DNA of 64,000 nt from Paramoeba atlantica. Lineage: Eukaryota > Discosea. Below, in pieces: positions 40,057-51,539 of this stretch (position 1 is the first letter of the stretch; each line of letters starts with the position of its first letter). The position numbers and the translations under genes are program-made. The notes under the pieces were generated by a model. It worked only from the letters and a program-made list of their open reading frames with translations. It did no database searches and was not told the origin of the DNA. The DNA is taken from the NCBI GenBank assembly GCA_977017575.1, contig CDRNVI010000007.1:186001-250000 (forward strand), read 5' to 3'.

Positions 40057-40899
40057 ATGTCAGAGAAATCCTACGAGTGCGACGCTTCTGTGACTTTTGG
40101 TATGCCCACGAAAGCGCTCTGTTCCGTGAACTACTCGCTTCGCGACACCAAGCTATATGTATCCCTCAGAGGCCCTAGTTATGATCGTGTACAAGCAAAA
40201 CCAAACGAGGGTGTGTTCCAGGTACATATTACTCGGTCTAGCACCGCCTTAGCGGCCGGAGGGGGAGGAAGAATTACCACCAACATTCTACGACGACAAC
40301 ACAAAATGGAAGACTGCCTTTTATGCGAACGCATACAGGAAACGCTGGGGCGCATCTTGCACCACGTTGTGTACTCACGAATGGTGTTCTCCTTTGCCAT
40401 TCATGTTCTTGACGATCAGGGTTGTCTCATGAGCGCAATGCTGAATGGCTGTATGGCGTGTCTCCTGGAGGCAGGAATTGCGTGCACGACTACTTTAGTC
40501 TCTCACACGCTAATGGTCCAACGAAGTGGCTCGTTAAACAAGTCGTCATGCAAGACCTCACGAGATGCAAATCGTACTCTTCGAAATGTGATTATCAATC
40601 CAACGAAATCGGAACTCGAAGTCCTGGCGTCTGGAAATGAAGATATTTCAGGATTGAATGATTTGAATACGGTTTTACATTTTTTTATTGTAGCGCACAC
40701 GCACGACGGTGCGCTTATTTATTCTGAGTGCCAGAGCGAAACTTCTAAAGTCGATGAAAAAGGCTTTGCAGAAGAATCTTCCTTGTTCAAGGACCTAGAA
40801 GATGAAATACGACCTAGGGTTCCCGAGTACTCGCGCTGGATCAGACATGAACTCTCGAAATATTACAGCAGTGGAATTTTGGGGCTTTCTGTTTCGTAA
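40057..40899 (+). CDS. Exosome subunit with RNase PH fold (RRP46/MTR3 type)
   Basis: A 280-aa ring subunit of the RNA exosome. 'CSVNYSLRDTKLYVSLRGPS' is the S.G.T.V...V.GP strand region of RNase PH proteins, and 'FAIHVLDDQGCLMSAMLNGC' then 'MACLLEAGIACTT' is the core D-G-x2-L-x-A-x-N-A...AL.dAGIp motif. The N-terminal RRDGR box of RRP41 is absent, which points to RRP46, MTR3 or a similar non-catalytic subunit. A variable insert at about 165-185 separates the strands. 'acaacacacag' ends 10 bases before the ATG. Which paralogue it is cannot be settled by eye. Confidence 0.8.
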   Translation: MSEKSYECDASVTFGMPTKALCSVNYSLRDTKLYVSLRGPSYDRVQAKPNEGVFQVHITRSSTALAAGGGGRITTNILRRQHKMEDCLLCERIQETLGRILHHVVYSRMVFSFAIHVLDDQGCLMSAMLNGCMACLLEAGIACTTTLVSHTLMVQRSGSLNKSSCKTSRDANRTLRNVIINPTKSELEVLASGNEDISGLNDLNTVLHFFIVAHTHDGALIYSECQSETSKVDEKGFAEESSLFKDLEDEIRPRVPEYSRWIRHELSKYYSSGILGLSVS

Positions 40900-42553
40900 A
40901 AAACAATATGTATTTCGAGTAGTATGATCTTATTCATATAAAATTAATCTTTCGTTTCAGTCTTTGTACCCCATATAACACTTGCAATCGGGGTAAAAGG
41001 TTTCTGAATGTAAAAGAGTCCCTTTTGCGTGCAAATTTTTCATCATGAAACTTTATACAAAGCATGAAGATTCACAGAGCATGAAGCCAGCGGTATCATC
41101 TGCAATTTTCTTACATGTTAAATCCTTTTTCGTTTAATTTTTTTGTAATTAATTTCTTTAACTCTTTTAATTTAGCTAATGCATGTAATGCTTTGCATGC
41201 TGAATATGTTCACTTGAGGGGTATTGAAGCCTCGCGAAATTTCGCCCCACTTTCCTCACTCGGAATGTCGCACATGAGAATTCTTCCGTGAAAGACCTTG
41301 TGCACTCTGACGATTTTATCCAGAGGCTCTACTTCAGAAAAACCTTTACAAAAAGAGCGATCTGTTACCGTGCTGTCGCTGCCTGCACTGAATAATAATG
41401 TTGAAAATTCCCCATTTTATTGCCACTTAAATTGCTTCTGATCTACAGAAGTGTAGCTTGTAGCTGTTGCCTCGGCCGGAACCATCCCCCTTTGACATGT
41501 TTGCTCGATAATTTTGACTATTTATTAGTTTGGAAAAATAGCGCTTAAACGGGGGGGACAGTATATTAATATTCATTGTTCGACAGTGTCGACTATATAG
41601 TGCTGACGTCCTTTTCCTCCTCGAATATCAATCAATGCGTCACAGGAATTCGCTTCAATATCTGTCTTCTTGAGATTCACTGCTCCTCTTCTCATTGATT
41701 TCTATAAATGCCATTCCCGAACTTTTCAGAAAAAAAATATAGATTTTCGAAAAATTATGTTTTTGAAGAAAAAAACAGGAAAAACTACGATAGAGGGGAG
41801 AACACGGCAGAAAGATCTGACCCTCACCCCCGACAAGGACCTTGGATCTCACGTTCTGCGATAGCTTATCGCAGAAAATTAGCGTTTTTCCACCAGGGAG
41901 GATCACTAATCAGGACTTTTTGCCTAGCCATTCCCAGTAAAGTATTTCTATAAATAAATATAAATTTTCTTTTTTGTTATAAGCTATATTTATAGAAATT
42001 AATGAGAGGAGTAGTAGTTCGCTGTGATGCTGAAGTCCGAAATACGCAACGGCGAAGCCTTGACCATACGTGAGTTCGCCTTGGTCTTTACAGTAATTTA
42101 GTCATAGACCGCATTTTCGTGAGTGTGATCGAGCCTCGAGGTTTGGGCTGGAGACAGATATTTAGGACGCCTTTGAATCGTCTGCGGAAGCGCAAGGTCT
42201 GCGACCAAATTGATCTTCCCATTGCCGCCAAACTACAGCGGCATGGTAGGATTCCAAGTAGATCCTCGATAGAAGCGTGACAAGCTGAGATACAGCGCTA
42301 AGAGCGGCGTTGAGAAGGCATGCTATTGTAAACGAAATTTATAGAATATTCCTATTGATGGAAACAACATGTTTTACACCCTTTCGTCTAGTGTTACAAC
42401 TACGACCCGTGTGGGTCAAGAGAGTCCCGAGACTTCTGAATGTTTTTTGTTTATCATGCAGTATGACTGCACAGATTGTCACCTAAGAGAAATACACGTA
42501 GATCATGCATAAACCCCGCACAAAACGGGTTTCCCTTAAGCTTTTCATCATCG
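40900..42553. other. Intergenic region before the large RT element
   Basis: No gene is visible. An AT-rich motif at 41968-42005 repeats one near 33585. 'cgggggggacag' followed by TA near 41550 resembles the right end of a CTGTC(A)CCCCC-type TA element, but no left end was found. The 3' end of the minus-strand RT element lies somewhere between 42554 and about 42050. Confidence 0.45.
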
Positions 42554-45500
42554 CTATATGCTGGCTTCCGTCCAGCTCGGGTTATCGCGGTTTTGAAAAA
42601 TCGCGAAACTTCCTCGTATTGCTCTTTTGACAAGCTTCTGTCGACATTGCGAGGCGGTGGCCTTGCTACCTCCGAAAAGTGAGTTGAGCGCTCGCGTAGA
42701 GGAGTTGAGCTTCCCTCTGGCCCCCACTTCGATGACAAGAAGAAAGGTTGCCGGGTTAGTCATTTTCCTTTCGAGAAACAGATTCCCGTACTTCCGCACT
42801 TTCCGCTCATGTGAGGATAAAAAGTTTTCCTCCCACGGAGAAGTGAGCTCAAGTATGAACTCAGTACCATTATGTAGCTTGATCCACCCATCAGGTCTAA
42901 GGGCCGTGTCCTGTTGACTTAGCCATGTTGGGGGGTTTCGGTAAAGAGAAAGATCAAAGTGGTACTGCGCTGTTTCTGGGGATGCTCTTACGGCATCTGC
43001 GATAGCGTGGAGTATAAGATCATGGCGGAACGTGTAGCGGCCCTGTTCAAGGGCCACCTTGCACCCTGTGAGGACATGTCGAACTGTCTGCACCTCCTCA
43101 TTGCAAATGGGACACTTTGTGTCCGTGTGCGTACTTAGACCCCAACGACGCAGTGCTGAACGAGTAGGTAGTGGTGTTTGGGCCAACACAGATGCAGTAA
43201 ACCGGGAGAGTGCCTCACTGTTGATGTTACATACCGCAGCAGCAAAGTCTTTCGCAAGTTCGTCCTCAGTGGCCATACGGAACCACTATGCCGCTATGGG
43301 AGCCCGTCGTTGCACGGATTCGGAAAGGTGTCGCTCGTATTCACTCTCAATGAACCGCCGTGTCGCCACACGGTCTTCTCGTCGGTCGTACAGTTCAACT
43401 ACTGGTTGGACGTGTCCCGTTGAGCGCTTGTGCAGTTCCCTGCGGATGCGGTGTCTTAAAGCCTGTTGCACAGCCGGGTCACGAGATTTCTGCATTTGCT
43501 CGACCAGTGTACTCGTGCAGAGTATCCACAGCTTTGAGAAACTAGTTAAGGCCCACCACCGCTCAGAATAGAGAAGTTCGCTGGTTGCAGTTTTGGCCAT
43601 ATTCACCCATTTCCGAATGTGTGTAGTCGCAAGCTTTTGCAGCCGCAGGATGAAATTCAGTGTGATTCCCGGATTTACCGTCAGAACGTAGCGTAGACGG
43701 GAAATAATGACGTTATTGTAGACCCAGAGGCAGGCGGGCGTATCCATGGCACTTTCAGATACGTTGGTAAGCCAGTGGCGTAGTTGTGTACGGAGACTCT
43801 TGAACAACACTTTCCCTTGTTGGGCTCCAGGCGCTAGCGTCAGAAACTGGCTGCCTTTGTCCTGGCCCAGAAACTGGCTGCCTTTGTCGCAAACGTGGGG
43901 TATGCTTTCGCCGCCGGCACGGATGCGCGGTCTGTGGGTTTTGTATCCTCCATCCGCTACAGCCATATACTGAAGCCGACATTTCTGTACATTTAGCCGC
44001 ATGCCTAATCTGGCGAGCACCTTTACCAGGGCGTTAGTAACATGCTGCATTTCTTCGGGTGATTTGGTAATGACGGCAAGGTCGTCCGCAAACGCCTTAA
44101 GGAATGATTCTTGCCCGCCCCATGTGATGCCATATCCTGGAAAGCTGGATCGAAGGTACCTTAAAACTACCTCCATCGCAAGGTTGAATAGCACAGGAGA
44201 TAGGGTGTCGCCTTGAAGAACGCCTCGTTCAACGGGAATGTGGTTAGTCAACCCCTCAGCACACTTGACTCGGAGAGAAGCACTGGTATAGAGGGAGTGA
44301 ACATATTCGATGATAATCGGCGACACCTTTGCCCATTGTAATACTTGGAAGAGGATCGAGTGTGGAAGAGAACCAAAGGCGTTTTTCAGGTCGAATTGAC
44401 CCAAGCAGTATTGCCGTTTGTGCTGCCTCTGAAAATCCAGCAGTTCACAAAGCGCTTGCGTGTGTTCGATGGTTCCATTGACATTGGGGAGAAAGCCTTT
44501 TTGTATGGTCGTGTCGATGATCCCTGTGCTGACAGCGTGACTCAGAAGTTTGTGTCCTATGATTGAGTGGAGTAGCTTCCCCAGACAGCTGGTCAGGCTG
44601 ATAGGGCGCCAGTTCGACAGTTTATCCGTAGCCCCCCCTTTGTGGATGAGTCGAGTCACCGCTTGTTTCCAGTGGGTTGGACCTACGGAGTGTTTGAGTA
44701 GGTCGTTGAATACTTGGGCGATGAAGGGGTACAGCTCAGTGCAGCGTCGGAGGAAGGCGTTACTTATGGTGTCAGGACCTGGTGCAGCGGACGGTCGCTT
44801 GGAGGAGATAGCCGCGGCTATGGTTTGCACGTCAATATCTTCCCACTTCATTTCGCTTTCGTTTCCAGCGCCAAGAAGATCAGTGGGGGGTAGAGTGTGG
44901 GTTTCGTTGCCAATGCTTAGTGTGTCCTTGAAGAACGTTTCAATAACTGCCTGTGGACAATTCGGGAAAATCGTTGGCTGTTTTCGCATCTTCTCGTTAT
45001 TGTCGAGGCATTCCCCTCCTGCGGTCCAGGGGTTCCGTTGAAATCTGTCCGTCACCCATCTTTTCTCCCTTTCACGTCGCAGGAGATTTGCTTCTTCTGT
45101 GTAGAGGTTGCGGGCTTTCGTGGCTTCTTTTATGTTGCGTATCAGGCGATCTCTTTCCGAGCGGCCGTGTGTGTAAGAGAGGGTACGTTTTAATTGGCGG
45201 ATATGTCCAGAAAGTTCCTTTGCTGAGCGATCGTAGCTGAGAGGTCGTGAAGCACGTTTGGTGTGGCCAGTCGTCGAACGCAGCTTGAATCCTTTCGTTG
45301 GGTCAGCCTCCCGCGCGATTTCATAAGCCGAGACTGCTATGCAGGCAGTTAACAAATCGGCATGTCGCAGTGCTTCAGTTGGGGTTGCAGCTGGTTTAAG
45401 GTATTTCTCACATCGTTCGAACGACTTCTTGATTGCGCGTTGCCATTGCTCATGAGAAAGACTAGCCATTACTCGCCCTCCTTCAATCGTACGCAAGGTA

Positions 45501-47416
45501 CTCAGCAAGTCTTCCGCAGTTTCTGGGCTTCCTGAACGATCGTTGCACGTTCTCATCCGTTGTGATTGCAGAATCGTGCGTACATTCGGTATACTATTTG
45601 GTTGCGTGTCATGATGTGGTAAATCCTGCTGTGTTGTACCCTGCACCTGTGTCTCGGTTTCTTCAATCACATCTATTCGGGCCTGTGTGTGATGTGCGGT
45701 CGTTTCGGCTTGCTGTTGGTCCTGTGGCATGTTCCTGTGCGTCTCGGGGTAACGTTGCGCTGCGGATCCGGTTGCATGGCCATCCCTTGTGCGTGCAGGG
45801 GCTGTGTTTTCGTTGGTACGCGTGCTCCCTGTGGTGAAGCCCCATGAAAGAAGATTGCGCAGGCTCCAGCGACTCGAGCCCGATCGGGTATCTTTAACTG
45901 GGCTTTGGACACCTTCCTTACAACACTTGTGCTTACATTCTTCCTTGTTGTGGCACAGGTGTTTGTAGGGTTTGTGCGAGGATTTTTCCCCCTCCGGTAC
46001 CGTAGATGTGTCAGAAATTTTCCTTGCAGATGTTGGCTGTATGTGCTGCGCGTGCAGATCACGAGTGGAGGCAACATAGGTTTCATTATGTGGAATTCCA
46101 GGTCTACTGGGGTCGGTGGGTGTGGAACTATCGACCAGCACGCCAACTTTGCAACATCCATGTTTGCAATTCTGTTTGTCCCGACAGACATGCTTGCATG
46201 GCCGCCTTGTTGTGCTGTACATAGTCTGGTGTGGCTCATCTCGTAGTTGTGTCGAGTGGGTGTGGGGACTCTGAATCGTTCCCGTGGGTCGGTGCGTGCC
46301 TGCTTGAGAGGCCGGATCACATTCACCGCCTATTTTGCAACATGGGTGAAGGCATGTTAGTTTGTTTAGACAACGATACGCGCAGGGCTGTGAAAGCGTA
46401 TACCCAGGTCTGGAGGCTGTTTGCTGCACTGCTACTAGAGCAGTAGGAGCCGCTTCAACGAGCTGACGAGCATTCAGATCGGAGGCAGGGTCGGTAATAG
46501 GCTCGGGTTCAATGCCCACTTTACAGCACGGATGTAGACATGTTCGTTTGCTTAGGCATCGGTGTGCGCACGGCTGCGAACGCGTGGACTCAGGTCGTCT
46601 GCACGCTGTTGAATGTGGCGAAGCGTCAACCATGGAACCTGCTTCACCGAGCTGGCGCGCGTTCGGATCGGAGGCAGGGTCGGGAATGGGTTCGGATTCA
46701 ATGCCCACTTTACAGCATGGATGGAGACATGTTAGTTTGTTTAGGCATCGGTGCGCGCACGGCTGCGTACGTAACGACCGTGTTCCTCGAGAATCATTCG
46801 GTTGCCTCGGCGCGCGAATTGCGAGTGGCTCATCATACGAGATCTTGGGATTTTCCCAAGGGATTTCGTCGGACGTCTGTTCCCTCTGCGATACGTGGGT
46901 TATGTCGAAGGATGCCAATCCTGGGATATCGTGACCAGCCAGTTTCTTCTTAATCGCCCTACCGAGTGTGCCAGGGCAAGAGTATTGTTGGCTGAGATTC
47001 AGGACTTCGTCTGCGTGCGCCGCGGTCCAGCTGGCGTGTCGAAAAATGCGGTGGGGCGGCGCAATTTCTTTGAACACAAAGTGTTCACAAGCTTCTTCGT
47101 CCATCACTTCTTGTAAGGTACATTTCTCGATTAGATTACCATCGGTTCTCTTCGCTCCAGTATCCAAAGTGCGTGCCAAGGAAAGCTCCGCTGTGATTTC
47201 TGTATTAAAGTGTTTCTTTTCAGTAAGGAAGGAGGCCGCCGCGTGAATATCGGAGAAGTATATCCAAAGCGAGGAAGTCGAGTGTCTGATTTTAATCGGT
47301 ATTGCGCGCTGCTGAGTGAAGTGGAAGCTGTGCTTACGCGATGATTTTGCGCCAGCAGATCCTCGAGGGAGGTCGCCTTGCGCTTGGGGGGCAGAGGTGG
47401 AGGGGGGAAGTGCCAT
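42554..47416 (-). mobile_element. LINE with zinc-knuckle array, reverse transcriptase and restriction-like endonuclease, element 2
   Basis: A 1376-codon minus-strand frame (47416 to 43286) continues in the same frame after one TAG (43286-43288) as a further 240 residues (43276-42554). N-terminal residues about 215-500 hold five C-x-H-x-C-x5-C-x-H-x-CC knuckles ('PCAHRCLNKLTCLHPCCK', 'PCKHVCRDKQNCKHGCCK'), the fifth lacking its first Cys. The RT at about 830-1200 has 'APGPDTISNAFL', 'NWRPISLTSCLGKLLH', 'FDLKNAFGSLPHSI', 'GVLQGDTLSPVLFNL' and 'FADDLAV'. The part after the TAG has 'CPICNEEVQTVRHVLTGC', then 'RHD', 'RPDGW' and 'ILELTSPWEEN', the CCHC and PD-(D/E)XK layout of R2/NeSL-type restriction-like endonucleases. 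A 27-bp slip duplication lies at about 43839-43893. Nearly intact, so recent. Confidence 0.92.
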
Positions 47417-47952
47417 GCCCCAGTAGGGGAGGATAACAGTTAGTACAAATGATGAAATAATTCAACAAGGTACAGAAACTTTAGTCCACTAGGATAAAGT
47501 ACCAATGTAATATTCTCATAACTTTCTACAGTTATTATGAGTTGTTGAAGTAAAGCATAAAGAAGAATAGCATAACTTTTGCTTTGTAAATGCAAAAGTA
47601 GCCGTATCATTCCACCCCGTTAAAAGGAAGCATATATAAAAAGGAAGCATTCAGTCAGAATAGCTCAGTCCCTGTGAGCAGTATACTACTCTACATGTGT
47701 ATTTCCATACGTTTTTGAAAACGTTAAGCAGTTCGATCATTTTGAAGAATAAGCAATGCAGCAAATTTGTAGTAAAAATCTGCGCACATACATGTATTAA
47801 TATGTAACAGCATTTCAGAAGTAAAGCACATTGAGTATTTTCTCCGCTAAGCACAAGTTTCTTTCTCTATGCGTAAAAAGAAATGTTAAGCAAATATCCA
47901 TTTCGAAAGCACATTCGAGCCTCTAAAGCTACTATTTCAAAAAGTGGGAAGT
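47417..47952. other. Spacer between ORF1-like and RT frames
   Basis: AT-rich, without ORFs. It separates two minus-strand coding regions that may belong to one element. Confidence 0.4.
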
Positions 47953-49077
47953 CTATTCACGACCGCGCTGGTACCCCGGCTTTTTACTAGGGGTTTTCAT
48001 TTTGAGACGAACCTGTTCGTCGATCAATCGACCATTCTTCAGCTCATGACCGCGTATCCCGCGATGCTTGCATGAACCACGTGGTGCATTGGGATACAGC
48101 GGCTGTATACAGCCACGTTTTCCAGTTACGCCCCCGTATGGCAGGCGAACGGGGCTTATGTCCCGAACCTGACGTACTTTTACGAGGACCAATCAACTTC
48201 TTACACAACAATATTCTTATTTCCGCGATCCTTGGAGTCGTCGAGCATAAGCTGCTCGAGAGTTTCCGTGTCCACCTGCGCCGCGTCGTGCGTGAGGCGA
48301 TGGGAGAGGAGTTCGGCCTCTACCTTGCACAGTATGGTCCATAAGGAGATGCGGACCGCCTCGTTTTTAACGCCAGGTATCGGCGTCCCCGCTGCGAGCT
48401 CGGTTAGCACCCGGGCGCAGTTGACCGTCTCAGGCCAAGGCTGTCACGGACCTTCTTGGTCGCTGCTGTCAGCCACGGTTCGGAGCTAAAACCCGACTGC
48501 GTCAAGCAGTCAAGAAGCGGGTCATCGCGCGTACCGATGATGTCACGGAACGCCCCACGCACATCCTTGTGGTTCTTTTCTTCAGTTGGTACATCTTCAG
48601 TACGTGACGTAGCTTCAGTACCGACAAGACTGCGCTTCACCACCGACAAGAAGGCTTCACGCAACTCCTTTGCATTGTGTTCCCCGCGATTAGCAGTCTT
48701 TCGGTCTTGATGCTCTTGGTCTGTTCTCCCGCGGTCAAGCTTCCTTCCAGTAAACTGTGTTCGTCTCGCAGAGCGACTAATACAGAGTTCGGTATATCTG
48801 GCGAGAAAAAAGCACCGCGGATCAGCGCACTCAACGCTTTGCGAATAGCAAGGATACCACGCGCTGTAGCTCCAGACGCGGCACTTGCAGCCGCGATTTC
48901 CAAGAGCGGTTCGGTCGTTATTTTTGTTCTTATGAACTCCGTGGCTTGCGGGAGTAGCTGGAGAAGGTCCTCCCGAACAGTCACTCCCAAGCGCTTTAGG
49001 GAACATACTCCGCGAAAGGCAGACTCAAGAGATGCAGCTGTGTTGTCTGGTTTAAGTTCGGGAAGAGCTTCGCCCAT
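47953..49077 (-). pseudogene. ORF1-like frame of unknown mobile element, broken
   Basis: The minus-strand coding run begins 'MGEALPELKPDNTAASLESA', includes 'LKRLGVTVRE' and 'AASGATARGIL', and ends basic ('SCKHRGIRGHELKNGRLIDE'). It is spread over more than one frame, so it is no longer whole. The start resembles a second minus-strand fragment at 59780-60038 ('MPDGLPNLVPDSIS', 'MKRMGVTLRSENL', 'SGDSARG'), which shows it is a repeated gene family. It lies upstream of, and on the same strand as, the large RT element (42554-47416), so it may be that element's first ORF. That link is inference. Confidence 0.55.
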
Positions 49078-49299
49078 AAGATAAGGTTAACAGATGGTAT
49101 ATCATTTAACAGATGGTACATACGTATTAGAAGCTACGCATAAGTTCAAGTCTCGCTTTTGTAGACGTATATACAGTAGAAGTCGAGATGCTCATGTGAT
49201 TATTGTGTAACAGTATGAAACGTTTTGTTAACGTTCTAAATTATAGGCTTCTGAAACGTTTTTCTCACATTGGAGATACCAGTATCTAGTTTGGATCTT

Positions 49300-49500
49300 T
49301 TAACATTCCGGAAGGCATGTTTTAAGGAGTCTTTGCTCCACGCGCCCCGTGGCGCACCTTCTTCGCTCGTATTCAGTGAGAGGCATATTCTAAGGAGTCT
49401 GTGCTCCACGCGCTCCGTGGAGCACCTTCTTCACTCCTATTCAGTGAGTGAGGCATATTCCGAGGATTCTCCGCTGTACACGCCCGGTAAAAATTCAACG
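49300..49500. repeat. About 83-bp tandem repeat, 2.5 units
   Basis: Units contain 'gctccacgcgc(c/t)ccgtgg' (an 8-bp stem hairpin), 'caccttcttc.ctc.tattcag' and 'gaggcatattc'. They differ by a few bases. The third unit is incomplete. No gene lies between 49078 and 49606. Confidence 0.75.
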
Positions 49501-49606
49501 TATAGCAAAAAAGGAAGACGTATCGCGCATGCGCTGCGTCACCAGGACTCACATCCGACCTTTGCCCGTTGCAGGAAGTGCGCGTGACTGCCCGGAGCCG
49601 GTACTA

Positions 49607-50235
49607 GTCAAGCACTACTTCCTATTACGAGCCGCGGTCTCATTTAACCCTGCAGGGACTAAGACCTATGGTCGGGCACCCCCCCTCCTCCTTTTTCTTT
49701 TACGAATTACATGTTGCGCACTATACATAGTGACCTACTATACATACACCTACTATACCTACTATACATACTATGTATGTAGGTGTCCAAGGATTATCGT
49801 TTATATGAGATTATGTACGTGTATCCATATAAACCCCTGATTCATAAATCGTCCCTAATGTTAAAGTGGTAAAATATTTTTTTATTTTCTTAGTTTTCAT
49901 GAGCTAAAAACAGCGGGAATGTACAGTTCTAAAAATTTTGAACGAAGACATGGTATGATAACCCTACCATGTCCCTTCATGCAAAAAATAAGGGGGGGGG
50001 CGCCTTATTGGTGGCCAGGGGTTTATTACTTACATATTATATACTTACATATTACAAACGTATATACCTCTTTAATGGAATTCTGTATTATTAATAATAT
50101 TTATATTGGTACGCTGCGCTGCGTGGCTCTAGGTTCATTCCATCACTATTTCCACAATAATATTGCGGCCCCGGGTTTTGGACCGGAATTGCAGGGTTAA
50201 ATGAGCCCGGCTCGTAATAGGAAGTTCAACTTGAC
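49607..50235. mobile_element. TA-flanked inverted-repeat element (629 bp)
   Basis: Ends share about 38 bp in inverted orientation: GTCAAG, three to four variable bases, then ACTTCCTATTACGAGCCG and TCATTTAACCCTGCA (left 49607-49645, right about 50190-50235). TA flanks both sides (49605-49606, 50236-50237). Inside is a 'ctactatacat' microrepeat near 49730-49785. A stretch near 49888-49975 also occurs, diverged, at 59650-59740. No transposase. Confidence 0.75.
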
Positions 50236-50568
50236 TAAAAAATTGATTATTTTTCCGAATCGTTTTTCCTATTGTATTTTGAGAGTTTGGGACCTCTACT
50301 AGATTTCTACGCCGATGTTTTCGCAAGATACCTCTTCTTGTAGTCGTGGTACGCCTCAAAAAATGACCCATTTTTGACTAAAAAATGCTAAAAAGTAATT
50401 TTCGAAGTGGTCCTTTTGCGTCGGAATAATGGTGTGGTTGGAGTTGCAATCTCGACCCATTACGTTATTCAGGCTTTTATTCATGCCTACCAGTGATTTC
50501 CCACAAGCAAATGTCGGATTTAGTGCTCTGAGGGAGAAAATATGCCCCTGTTTTTACCCGAAAATCGG

Positions 50569-50958
50569 CTATTTTTGTCTCAAATCCTTCCTGTTTCTTC
50601 CACTTTCGAAGCCAATTTTTCCAGTTTCTTCGGCTTTCCTGGCCAAATTTACTTTTTTAGGCCCTTCGTTAAACGCGGAGGTAGTTTTTAACGCGAAGAG
50701 CGCAGCACGAGTGACTTCTAAGTTGAAAACAACCACCGCGTTTAACGAAGGGCCTAAAAAACTATGCACAGCTGCTTGCGTTGGCCCTTCTCGAAGTCTT
50801 TCTTCGAGCTCTACGTAAGCTTCCCTGCGCGCTTTACGTGTTTGCAAGTCATCACTTTGGACCGCTCCTTCGTTCTGCGAAGGTTCATCAGCTGTATGCT
50901 CATTTTCTGCAATACTATTACGCGATTTGCGTGATCGTCTAGAACGTGCACTAGGCAT
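50569..50958 (-). CDS. Unknown 129-aa ORF containing an inverted repeat
   Basis: The minus-strand frame begins with a basic, Ser/Arg-rich segment (MPSARSRRSRKSRNS), then an acidic one and 'ARREAYVELEERLREGPTQA'. Its second half is formed by a 34/36 inverted repeat at 50653-50688 and 50726-50761, so 'FLGPSLNAVVVFN' is mirrored by 'TTSAFNEGPKK'. The N-terminal half may be real coding sequence of a mobile element with a fold-back insertion behind it. I do not recognise it. Confidence 0.35.
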   Translation of the reverse strand: MPSARSRRSRKSRNSIAENEHTADEPSQNEGAVQSDDLQTRKARREAYVELEERLREGPTQAAVHSFLGPSLNAVVVFNLEVTRAALFALKTTSAFNEGPKKVNLARKAEETGKIGFESGRNRKDLRQK

Positions 50959-51539
50959 TAAACTGTAAAGTTATCAATTCCCGGAATTCCAAAAAAAAAT
51001 GAATTGTAAAGTAAATCAATTGCCACCACTAGTCTCACGAAAACAACAAAGTACAAAATACTGATAATGTAGGCAAAATAGTCACAAAATAGCAATCTGA
51101 CGATCTAGTGATACGAGAAAACCACGCCACGCAAAAAACATCCGAATTAGAATGCTGCTAAACATAAGCACGTGTTATTCCTTACTCTGAGTTAACGGTA
51201 AATTACCTAGTTAATTAACTGTTAATTAGTTAATTAACTGCTAGGCTGTGGATGAACTTTTCATCTATTATTAACAATCGACCTTTTAGGCTTGTTTCTT
51301 ACCCTAGTCACCACGAATAACCACACTTTTACGAAACAAAAAGCTCCATGAAAGTTGGTTTTAGCGAATTTTCCTTTAGGGAAGCTGCGAAAAATGAAGG
51401 AAATTAATTTTTATTAATAATAGATGAATGTTAATAAATAAATTTAATAGATGAAATAATACCATTGTTAATAATAGACGAATCCCCCCTTTACAATACA
51501 ACTGTATGTACATACTTATGCACATATGAAATTATTCTA
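50959..51539. other. AT-rich intergenic region
   Basis: Contains TTAATTA-rich microrepeats near 51205-51240 and repeated 'aataatagatgaa' motifs near 51415-51480. No gene seen. Confidence 0.5.

Noticed and set aside
41540-41566. Right end of another TA element ('gggggggacag' + TA)
   Set aside because: No matching left end was found within 1.5 kb upstream, so it is not listed as an element.
47655-47700. 'atagctcagt' resembling a tRNA A box
   Set aside because: No B box or cloverleaf can be formed downstream.
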